In this document: one piece after another, positions 21,925-31,800 of the stretch
How the letters are laid out: each line of letters opens with the position of its first letter
Position numbering within the stretch: position 1 is the stretch's first letter
DNA from: Chamaea fasciata
Lineage: Eukaryota; Chordata; Aves; Passeriformes; Sylviidae
DNA: 64,000 nt
NCBI GenBank assembly: GCA_029207755.1
Contig: JARCOQ010000017.1
Location: forward strand, 124,001-188,000
Direction of reading: 5' to 3'
Made by a program: the position numbers and the translations under genes
Notes under the pieces: generated by a model
Told to the model about the DNA's origin: nothing
Database searches by the model: none
Seen by the model: the letters and a program-made list of their open reading frames with translations, nothing else

Positions 21925-23690
21925 CTCATAAAATATTTCTTTATTTTCTCCGTGACCACTAGTAGCTTCCACATTTTGGATCAGGTTCCATTCCAGGGGC
22001 TCCTGTGAGTTTTGCTGGTTCTCCAGTCTGAGGATACTCTGGGCTCCCAGGACACTGTCAGAAGAGCCATTTTTCAGGACATCAGGGCCTCATGACAGCC
22101 ATTTCTTCACAACTCTCCTGTGTTCAAGGACTAGTTCCCAAAACAGGTGAAACAAGGAGCTGGCCAAACCAGCCAACTCCTCTCCAGTATTTCACACTGT
22201 AGGTGTGCTGGTGCTATAGAAAGCCCAGGTGCTGAGGGACAGCTGGCTTGGCTGGGGATGGAAGCATTTTGTGGGTGCCTTCCCAACAGCAAGGATCACT
22301 GCTCCTCATCTCATCCCCTTGCTTCTCCAGTGGGAAAGACCTTAGCTCTCCATCCCATCCCCACTCCTTCTCCCACCTTTTCCCTGTCTTGAGAATTTCT
22401 GTGCCTTAATTTCCCACAGCTGACAAAGTGAACTGACCCCTTGTCCAAATGGGAACAAACTCGTCCTCTCTGGCAACACTGAGGAACACCCACTCACCCC
22501 CTTTTTAGTGCTCCTTCCTTCTTTTTATGTTCTCCTTGCTGCTCTGAGCTCAGGCTTGACCTCGCCTCCTCGGCTCACTCACCAGTCAGTCTCCATTTCT
22601 TTACCTGAGTCCCAGCCAGGTTTTCTGGGCAGCTTTCAAGAAATGTGGCTGTAACAGAAGATCAAAAATGAAGTAATTGTGATTGCATAACTGGGGTGAG
22701 GAATGACTTTCTGGATGTGAACAGAAAGCAGCCGCTGCTTAGGGGTAGAACCTTTTAATCTTGCTACTGGTTTTCTGTCTTTTCTTGCAAAACAGTTCAG
22801 ACAGAATTGAGCATCACTTTAACTCCACAGACTTGGTCTCCTGACCCAACCACAGAAACAAGGGGGTCTAATGAAAAAGCAAACCAGTTCACCCCAGAAA
22901 TACAATCTGCTCCTGTGACCTTTCTGCATTAAAAGTTTCCATTAAGTTCTGTGGCATTCACCCATCCCAGATTCCCCCAGGTAAAAGGAAAGCAAACAAA
23001 TGCTTTGAGCAAATGCTTTGTTTGTAGTAACGCGGGAGGATGAATCACTACCGACCACAACGATGCAGAGGTTTTTCTGTAGGCTTTGTGTTGGTCAGAT
23101 AAAATCCTATATAAATTTTCTTGAGTCAGTTCTGTTGACTCACCGTGGCAATTGCAGCGTGTCCTTCAACCAGGATATTTAAAGAAGTGCTAGAAGGAGT
23201 GATGCAATGATGCATCTTCTCAACACTGCCTTGTAAAAGGCAGATGTTCATTGCATTACTTAAAGAAAAACATTTCATTTTAGAAATGTGTTGCATTTCA
23301 ATAATGTGTGAGTTAAAGCTCAAAGTCCGGTTTCAAGCTTCTCCGAGTGAAGTGGGCTTTGGTCTGGGATTTGTTCTGTGGAATAAAGAGGTGTGTGTCA
23401 GAACTGAGATTTTTAGTTTAGATCATGGTGCTGAGAGCCCAGGTTTTGTTTCAGGCTTGTCCCCGCAGTTCTTTTTGCCTTCCTGAGGAAGTGTAATTTA
23501 TGAAACCACATTTTAAATGTGCTAATATTTTTTGCTAAATCCACTGATGAGATTTAGTTGTCTTGTTAGAGACGTGAAAGCTTTGGTCCTGTCAGGTTGT
23601 AACACATTTTTGAGGCCTTTACAGTAAGCTAGGTCTTCATCCCCAAGAAGAGATGCTGCCCCCAAAGTTCGTGTCCCCCTGTCCTTGTGA
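21925..23690. other. Intergenic, no gene recognised
   Basis: No open frame with family resemblance, no RNA gene and no clear transposon end was seen between the two CpG islands. Confidence 0.45.
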
Positions 23691-23699
23691 GAAATCCCT

Positions 23700-24750
23700 C
23701 TCCCTTAGGCCACAAGCGGTTCGCACACACCACTCCAAATAAACGCTCCGGGGGCTCTCGGGGCACACGAGCACTCCGGGCCCTTTACCGGGCTCCTCCT
23801 CGGCGCCTGCCCCGGGAACGCCCGACTCCCCCGGGGCTGTGCGCAGCCAGGACCGGCCCCCCCAGCCGCACTGTCCGGGGAGGCCGGGAGGGAGGGAAGG
23901 AGGGATGGCGGGAGGGACCGCGGGGGCGCTGGCAGGGACGGCACTCGTGGCGCAGCAGGACGCGGCCGCTCTCCTCGCCATCGAACGCCCGGCTCCGTGT
24001 TGCCGCCCGCCCCCGGGCCGCCCGCAGCCGGCGCACACGAACGCCACGGGCACGGGGGCCGCGTCCGCCCCGCCGCTCTCGCTGCTGCTGCTGCTGCTGC
24101 TGGTCGGGCCGGCCGCCGCCCGGCTCCAGCAGCGACAGCGAGCGCTCCCGCTCCGGGCACAGCGACCCCGACATCGCCTTCCAATCGCCGGCCGAGGAAG
24201 CGACAGGGAGGGCGGGCACCGGTCCGGGGCCGCCCGGGAACTGCCCTCGGCTCTGTTCGGCGCGGCTCGTTCGGTTCGGCTTGACGCAGTGAAAGTCGGC
24301 TGAACTCGGCAGACTTCGGCTGCCGGCCTAAAGTCGGCGATTTTCGGCTGTTCGACTGCACTCGGTTATTATCGGTTGCGATCAGCGTGCCAGGACTTCC
24401 GCCCTTCCTCGCCGCCATGCTGGTTGTGGCTGAAGCCACTTCCGGTCGAACCGCCATCCTTTCTGTGGGCACTCACTAAGGTCCGTCCCCCCCCCCGCTG
24501 CTCGCACAGGCGCCTGACCAAATGGACTGCCGCCCGCGGCGCCGCTGCGCCCCCATCCCGTGTCCGCGCACCCGCAAACGCCGCGGAAAATCGCGCCCGG
24601 ACGGCTCCGGGGTCCGGGTGGCGCGCGCAGGCAGCCGGCTGCCACGCGCCCGGGCTCCTTGCCTTTTTCCCTCCCTTTCGGCCCCGAGCTGCGGGCGGGC
24701 GGGCGGCAGCGCCGCCGCCGAGCTCACAATGCGGGGCTGCCACGCGTGTC
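23700..24750. promoter_or_regulatory. CpG island with a compact YY1/ETS promoter
   Basis: GC- and CpG-dense across the whole segment, with a (CTG)n run at about 24079-24102. Long open frames on both strands (up to 255 codons) are rich in R, P, A and G, overlap each other, and have no family match, so I treat them as composition artefacts. The only ordered promoter signal is the YY1/ETS cluster at 24394-24461. A transcript starting here is likely, possibly non-coding, but its direction and exon cannot be fixed. Confidence 0.6.
24394..24461. promoter_or_regulatory. YY1 and ETS motif cluster
   Basis: In 68 bp: an ETS-like GACTTCCGCC (24394-24403), a YY1-like GCCGCCATGC (24411-24420), a near-perfect GABPA/ETS site CACTTCCGGT (24437-24446) and a second YY1-like ACCGCCATCCTT (24450-24461). 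YY1 plus GABPA pairs within 60 bp are typical of housekeeping start sites. The YY1 motifs read ATGGCGG on the minus strand, which favours minus-strand transcription, as YY1 start-site elements are often in the transcript sense. Confidence 0.65.
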
Positions 24751-25337
24751 GGGGACGGGCGGGGGGGACAGCTGCACTACCGCTCTCTGCCCACGCGGTG
24801 GCAGCACTGCCGCAGAGCGCCGGCGGGACGGGCGGGGGGGACAGCTGCACTACCGCTCTCTGCCCACACGGTGGCAGCATTGCCGCACAGATCAGGCGGG
24901 ACGGGCGGGAGGGACAGCTGCACTACCGCTCTCTGCCCACACGGTGGCAGCATTGCCGCACAGATCAGGCGGGACGGGCGGGAGGGACAGCTGCACTACC
25001 GCTCTCTGCCCACAGGGTGGCAGCATTGCCGCACAGATCAGGCGGGACGGGCGGGGGGGAAGCTGCACTACCGCTCTTTGCCCACAGGGTGGCAGCACTG
25101 CCGCACAGATCAGGCGGGACGGGCGGGGGGGAAGCTGCACTACCGCTCTCTGCCCACAGGGTGGCAGCATTGCCGCACAGATCAGGCGGGACGGGCGGGA
25201 CGGGACAGCTGCACTACCGCTCTCTGCCCACGCGGTGGCAGCATTGCCGCACAGATCAGGCGGGACGGGCGGGGGGGGACAGCTGCACTACCGCTCTCTG
25301 CCCACAGGGTGGCAGCACTGCCGCGCGGCGGCGCGGA
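24750..25337. repeat. Eight-unit 72-74 bp tandem array, each unit with a CTCF-like core
   Basis: Units repeat at 72-74 bp. Each contains GCTGCACTACCGCTCTCTGC, then the core CCAC(A/G)(C/G)GGTGGCAG, then CA(C/T)TGCCGC, and mostly CACAGATCAGGCGGGACGGG. Core starts are 24791, 24864, 24937, 25010, 25082, 25154, 25228 and 25302. Two cores (24791, 25228) read CCACGCGGTGGCAG, one base from the described CTCF consensus CCGCGNGGNGGCAG; the others differ by one or two more. All cores share one orientation. Most units also hold an E-box CAGCTG. The three plus-strand open frames of 275-354 codons through the array are artefacts of a stop-free unit whose length is mostly not a multiple of three. CTCF binding is an inference from motif match. 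Confidence 0.93.
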
Positions 25338-25439
25338 GCGGAGCCATAAACGAACGTGCCCAGAAATGCCCTTCCGAACAGCCTCCGGAATAAATGGCCC
25401 AAAAGACCCCCGAGCACAATTTAAAAAATCCTTCTACTA

Positions 25440-28340
25440 ACTAAATCCACACCAAAAAAGCCTTTTTTTAAAGCTGCGTTTCAATATTTTTCATATTTTT
25501 ATTATTCATCATTATAATTTACCTTATATGTTCATACCTGTGTATATTATATATAATACATTATAATATATGATAACAATATATTATATTGTATTTTTTA
25601 TATTCTTGATATGATATGATTCGGTTTTTTAATATTTTTAATGATTTGTTTTGTATTTATTTTTAAATTTGCGTTTATTTGTCCATATTTATATTATATT
25701 TTAAACTATATGAATTCATTAGCCAAACACATCAGGATCACAACTAATTTGAATGAAATTAGCCTGGTTTTCTAAGGGGTAAATTTTTTTCTTAAATTAT
25801 TGGTATATTTCCTTTTTGTGTGGGGAGGTTATTTTGTTTGTTTGGGGGTTTTTGTTTGTTTGTGAGGGGGTTGTTTTGCTTTTGGATTTTTTTGTGGTTG
25901 TTGTTAATAAACAAGGAGGTTCGGAGGGTTACAAAATAAAATGTCTACTTTGTTTTACTGCTACCTCTGAAATACACCTTGACATCAAGTTACTGCTGGT
26001 AATACTGCAGTGGGGTAGAATGAGACCGGTTAGGGGGTTGAAAGGAAAAAAACGGCACCACAGTGTTCACAGCTTTCTCCCTTCAGGTTTTTTAATTTAG
26101 CAGAGGTTTTGCTAATTGCACTCTCAGTGGACATGGAACTCATTTTTCAACTTCTTTTTTGCCAACAGCCAAACTTCCACATACTCAGGGTAAGAAAAAG
26201 TAAGGGGAAAAAAAAAGGAATAAAGAAAACATGAAAAACTATGTAGAGGGAGAAGCGGGATTAGCAAGTTAATGGTTTCTGTGTAGAAGTCCACCAGAAG
26301 CGTGGTCAGTGTGCAGAGGCCTTCGTTGATAATGGGAGTCTCCTGGAAAACAGAGAACGCTTGGTCTTTTTTCATGCTATCCTTTTAGACATGATGCCCT
26401 TTGTATTAAAGCATGGCACAAATGAATTTAATGTTCTTTGATGTCAGTCTTTTCCTAGTTTTTCTCTCCTTTAGGGACTACATTTTTCTTCAGGTTGTGT
26501 ATGCTTTTACAGTCTCAGAATTCCATTACTTGTTTTCTATCCTTGTGTTCAGGCTAGCTCCAAAGTTGAAGTTCTGCTCTGAAACTCATGTCAGATTTCC
26601 TTTACCAGGCTTTTCTGCCAAGGTCATTCCTGTATGATTTTATCTTGAGAAATGTTTTAGAAATTTGAGTTTCTTGAGAACTGTTTCATCCTGACTTTTT
26701 CAGTGCTGCCATGATCCATTGGACACCCTAACTCCGCATCCAATGCTGGGAACACCAACTTAGCCCTAGGCTGGGAAACAGACGACAACACACATTTAAA
26801 AATCATCCTTGCCTTGAAGACATTCCACCCTCTTGGCCTCCTCCCATTAACTCTGGAAATGTGCATCCAAACCCAAGTCAGACAGAGCGGGGTGTGTCCT
26901 GCGCACCAAAGACCACAGCCCAGAGCCCCAGGAGCCTGAAGATGCTCTGGATTACAATTCACAGCCTCGGAGAACCCTGCATAGTAAAGCCAAGTGGTTT
27001 CTCCTTCTCTGAGGGAGGAAAACGCATGACATCGAGGGCTGTCCCAGCTGACCTGGCCCTCGTGGGCACCTGTGTTGCTGAACAGGATGATCAATTGAGT
27101 CTCACTCTGCTACTGTAAAACGCCAGAAAGCCTGTGGTTCCGGGGTTCAAAAGCTACTTTTCGGTCAGCAGAAAGGTCTCTGGTTGGGACAGTTCACTGG
27201 CAGATCCCAAAAGCTCTTTCCAAGTGCATAAAAACCTACACCTACAAAAAGGTGCCAAGCACAATGGAGTTAAAGATGCTAAGGGCATGGGTTTCCCAAA
27301 CCACAAGGAAATGATCCCGAGTGTGGCTGAGGGCAGCTCCTCCCTGCACCCTGTGCTCTCCACACCATTCACCCTGCCTGGGAAGGCTGGGGTTTTGGAG
27401 CCCCTCTGGGACCCCTCAGCCTGCCTGCCAGTGAGCAGTGATGCTGCCAGTGTCCGCAGCCCTCAGCCCAGTTTGTATCAGTGCGTGGTTCCCGGTGTGG
27501 CACTTGTGGCACACGGGTAAGGGGTGGCCCTGGCAGTGCTGGGGCAGCTCTGATGGTCTCAAAGGGCTTTTCCAGCCAGAGGTCCCTCCTATGGGACACC
27601 CAGCAACTGACCCAGCTGCACATTAACCTGCCATGAGCCAGAGAAGTCCAAGGCATCCTTGAGAGAGTGCAGAGAGCAGCAAAAAGATCCACAGTTACAC
27701 CATTTATCCTGCTCCGTGGTTTGCAAGTGGGGCACGAATACCATTTTGTTCCGATCTTGGCAGCTCCAAGGAAAATAACCATTGAGCCGGGAATGAAGAT
27801 GCCACTTTCCCGATAGTCCTGGCCCAGCAGGTTTCTGTGGGAATCTGAATTATTTGTGCAGTTCAGAAGCTGCGCATCCCTAAACCAATCCTTTGGGAGC
27901 ATGAAGCTTCCCACAGGCATTTTGTACTTCAATGTGTACCTTCATCACACCGGGACAGTTTAAATGAGAATGAGGTGACTTGGTGACAGCACAGCGTTAG
28001 CTCAGACACATCATGAGACTCACCAGGCAACGTTTACTCTCCAGGGACGAGCCACCAGACGAGCCAGCCCTCGCGATGGTGCTGCACGTGTCACTGGCGT
28101 GGTGAAGGAAGCCCAAGGTAGATCGTGAAAATTTGAAGAGTAACGTGAAAAACCATTTTTCAGTTATCCTGCTCGCTCACGGCGGTGGCCACAGGGAGAC
28201 CAGCTCCAACATGTGCAAACAAACACTGCACACAAACAAAACAAGAACCAAAACTCCCTAAGAACCGTGAGTATAGGACCAGAGACACAATCAGGACCCA
28301 CAGCTGGAGCTCACCTGAAACAGGAGGACATCGCCCGACC
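25440..28340. other. Intergenic: AT-rich block then unassigned sequence
   Basis: 25440-25800 is strongly AT-rich with TATA/ATAT runs, in sharp contrast to the GC array just before it. 25800-28340 shows no recognised gene. The longest frame, minus 27369-27932 (187 codons, starting MKYKMPVGSFMLPKDWF), has no clear family match and no supporting splice or promoter signals; it could be part of an old transposon. Confidence 0.4.
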
Positions 28341-28676
28341 CAGGGCTGCTATCGCACTGTATTTTGAACTCTAGGGCGCAGTAAAACGCTCCTTATGATA
28401 CAGATACGACATTTTGTGACCTCTAGAAGCGCTGAGCAAGCGCCGCGGGAACGCGCCGGGGGCGACACGGCACAGGCGGCCTCCCCTGGGACCGCTTCCT
28501 CCTCCCCCTCGGAGCCCGCCCGGCTGCAGAGGCCGCGGCGACGCAGAGGCCGCACCGGAGCGCTGAGCGCCGGGCCGAGCCCGACGGCTCCGGCGGCGAG
28601 CCCGGCGCGGACTACAAGTACCATGGGCCCCCGCGCCAAGCGCGCGAGGGCTCCGTGACGCCCCGCGCGGAGCCGC

Positions 28677-28696
28677 ACTACAGGTCCCACAATGCC
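28677..28696 (+). promoter_or_regulatory. ZNF143/STAF-like site
   Basis: ACTACAGGTCCCACAATGCC fits the known ZNF143 (SBS) pattern ACTACAnnTCCCAnnATGC over its full length. It sits about 50 bp upstream of the presumed NCOA3 exon 1, the usual place for this factor. A degenerate copy, ACTACAAGTACCATGG, lies 66 bp upstream. Confidence 0.75.
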
Positions 28697-28729
28697 TCAC
28701 GCCGCCTGGTGACTCCGCTCCGGTCCCGA

Positions 28730-28816
28730 TTTAAATCCAGGCAGCGAGGAAAATGGCGGCGCGGCGCTGAGTGCGGGGGAGACGGAGATGTCGCTGAGCT
28801 TTGGCTGGTTTCCCAG
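28730..28816 (+). other. NCOA3: NCOA3 exon 1, non-coding (5' limit approximate)
   Basis: The segment GATTTAAATCC...GCGAGGAAAATGGCGGCG resembles the first exon of the NCOA3 transcript as I recall it from mammals (GATTTAAAG...GCGAGGAAAATGGCGGCG). It holds a perfect YY1 element, AAAATGGCGGC, at 28750-28760. It ends TTTCCCAG before the consensus donor GTGAGT at 28817. The ATG within the YY1 element is not the NCOA3 start, which lies in the exon at 57133. The transcription start is not fixed by the sequence. Confidence 0.75.
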
Positions 28817-31800
28817 GTGAGTGGGGTTTGGAGGGGGGGAGTGAGTAACGACTGGAGAGAGGGGAGTTCTCGTTCCTCTGCTTCTAGAGCTGGGGTGGGA
28901 CCGGGATATCGGAGGGAGCGCTGCCCCTTGCCGGGGAAGGGAGAAGCTTGGGGGTGGCCCTGAGGGGCGGCTCTTTTCTGCCTCTCGCCCCCCTCCGTAA
29001 TACGACCGTGGCTCCCTGAGGGGAGGAGGAAGGGGAGCGTAGACGGGCTGTGTGTGTGAGGAGTATTCCCAGGGCTGGAGATGAGGGGATTCCCCGGGCA
29101 ATGTGTGGCTGCCTTTACCTCTTTCTAGCTCTTGTAACTTTACTAGTGACTGAGTTTTGAAGGAGCATTCCTGGGGCAGTGGCGGGGAATTGATGCGTGG
29201 ACTGAAGGCCTCCGGTGATTTTGGGTGGAGGTTCCCCGTAGAATACAAAGAGAACTGAGGTCGCTGTGGACTTGGCTTCAGAATCGTCTGACCCAGGGTT
29301 TCTCAGTCTGAGGAGAGGCGAGGTGTGGTGAAATACCTCGTTTAGAATGGCCCTCTCTGCCATTCATCTGGGTTTATCTGGTGCCGAGGCGGTTCCAAAG
29401 ACCTTGATATCCGCATTCTCCTGGTCATCCTGTACCCTCGGTAAGTTTTAGAGCTGACTTCTCTTGTCTCCTTATCTCTGGTAATAAGGGATGAAAAATA
29501 CTGCAACTGAAAGGTTCATTTCCACGCCTCTTACCAATTTCTGCGTCGTAGTTGTAATGAAACTGTATTGTTGAGGGGTGGAGATGAGAGTTCCACCCCC
29601 CCCGACATCGCATGCCACTTTAGGCGTTAGTGTTTCTGGGGTATAAATAGGGTGATTATGAGTTAGAATGTAGCGTGAGGTTGAGATAATTCCCACAGTT
29701 TTCTTTCTTTGGTTCTAAAGTTGGTTCTGTTCGTGGTTTCTGCTCCTACTCCTTAGCACGGTCAAGTTTTCCTTTAAAAGCAAAGCTTCTCAATTTGTCA
29801 GCTCATTTTAAGACTCGTTTGAATCCTCAGTATCTTCTTCCTCTTTTACATAGAAGTTAACAGAACGTAGTATTTTGGATTCTAACTGGAATAACAAGAC
29901 AAAACAAAAGGAAATCTGAAAGTGTGGGGCATGGCAATATCTACTGTATGGTATCTGTAATACAGTTAAAATGGGTTCTTACAATAAGCTTAAAATTCTG
30001 TCATCACTACGGTAAAAGTAAATATTTTCTTATGGAATATTTCCACCTTAAAATGTTCTGTTTCACATGAAACAAAATTGTATGTTCTGAATATAAAATA
30101 TAGCTTCATAAAAACAAATAGTATATGAACAAAAGCCAGAGAATAAAGGCTTGGCTTTAGAGGAAACAGACAAAATTGGGTGCTTTTTTGGGGAGTTTGG
30201 ACTTTTTGTTTTTATTTTAGTTTTGTTATATAACAAATATTCTTGTATATACTTTTGTTTTTTAAACAAGCTTCTGTGTAATGGCATGCAGTAGTTATAT
30301 TTACTGTTAACTGCTGTTACAGTGGGCTGTTCAACTGACTGTTGTAAAGAATTTCCTTCAGCTCTGTTACTACTGTTGGTTTTTTGTTGTTATTTTGGGG
30401 GGGTCTTTGGTTTTTTTTTTTAACTCATACCAGTGGATTTGGTGGATTCACTGCAGACATGTGAAGATAGAGGCGGTGGGATACGGGAAGTGGTAGACAA
30501 ACCCAGCCTTCAGCCTCACTTTAAGTACCTCTTCTGATTACAGTCTGTTGTTGCCGGTCTGATTGTATTTGGAAATGCACTTGTGTGCATTTTGGGCTCG
30601 CCTGTGGCTTTGTCTTTCTTTTAAATGTTCGTTTGAGGCCCTCGTTCATCCTGGATTTGGATTTATTTACTTGGAAGTTTTGCCTTGCTTAGTTACCAGT
30701 TTTTGGGGTGTTTGTTTGTGGGTTTTTGTTATTGTTGTTTTTTGGCATTGTATCAGCGATGTATACCCTAATGTATAACTCAGACAAAATGCAGATTAGA
30801 AAGAAGCAGATATCTTTTACAATGGAACCTTATCTTTTGATCACGGTGGGGCTTTTTTAAATTAATAATGGACAAGAATTCACGATCACAAAACCTTTGA
30901 GATTAATCTCTGTTTTGCAGAGATTTCATAGAAGAGGGGGGGTGTTTTTATTTTTCAAGAACTCTGGGAAAGAAAAGATGTTTTGATTATATTTGCCTGC
31001 AAAATTAAACCATTTGTAGCAAGTGTAAAGGTATTGGACTCTACCGTCTGACACTACGGGCTGCTTTAGCTCCTGCATTTGAATGAGTCTCTCTTGAAAA
31101 GGTGATCTTAAACCACTGTACGATACAGCATCTTCTGCATTTCATGTTCGAGCTTTTTGAGTATTTAGAAATATCTTAAATATTCTTCTGACTTGTTTTA
31201 ATGATTTTAAAAAAAATGGAGGAGAATGGGAGGGGAGGAATAGTATCCTTTCTGCCAAGGATATGAGAAGGTGGTGAAGAATATCTACCCTCAATCCTGG
31301 GGCAGCCTGCCTCTGTAGTTTCTTCATTTGTTTCCCCCCGGCTAGATCTATTGATGTTTCTAGATGTAGCGTTTTAGGAAAGAAGCAATTGTAAAAGAAT
31401 TCAGCTGGTACTGATTTAAATCTGCTACAGAATGTATTACCACTCCCTCTGATTTTTGTATGCTGCATTTAGTTGAGTGAAGGCAAATCAAATTATTTTG
31501 TGCATCATATAAATGGAGGGTATATTTCAGATGTATCCTATTACTTTAATAAGACTTAATTGGTGACTTTTTAAATTCACAGTTATCAATAAACTGATTT
31601 TTGAAAAGTGAAATAAAATTACCTTGCCTTCAATCTCATGAAGGATTTTTAGTCTTTTGTGTGCAGTGCATCTAGTAACAGAATGCCCTGCCTCACTGAA
31701 ACGTCCCAAAGTGATTGAACAGGTAATGGAATGGGGATTGGATTGGGTGACTTTTGTTGCCATGTCTTTTAATGGACGGGTTAAGTAAAAGACAGAACTG

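Larger units (their letters stand above)
28360..28816 (+). promoter_or_regulatory. NCOA3: NCOA3 CpG-island promoter
   Basis: GC- and CpG-rich sequence ending in NCOA3 exon 1. It lacks a TATA box, as expected of a broadly expressed coactivator gene. Candidate sites include a ZNF143-like motif at 28677-28696, a weaker partner at 28611-28626, and a YY1 element at 28750-28760 within exon 1. Open frames on both strands here are composition artefacts. Confidence 0.8.

Noticed and set aside
23687..24743. Frames of 124-255 codons on both strands of the CpG island
   Set aside because: Mutually overlapping, R/P/A/G-rich, no domain. The poly-Q/poly-L is a (CTG)n run.
24376..25440. Three overlapping plus-strand open frames of 275-354 codons
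   Set aside because: All three frames are open through the 72-74 bp array because the unit has no stop in any frame; they share repeated QLHYRSLPT / AALPLSAH / SCTTALCP words that are translations of the same DNA unit.
27119..27165. tRNA-like words (GGTTC...GGGGTTCAAAA)
   Set aside because: No cloverleaf can be drawn; the A box and acceptor stem are absent.
28753..28816. ATGGCGGCG in NCOA3 exon 1 as a protein start
   Set aside because: It is a YY1 element; the frame after it stops at once (GGCGCGGCGCTGA) and the known protein starts in a later exon.
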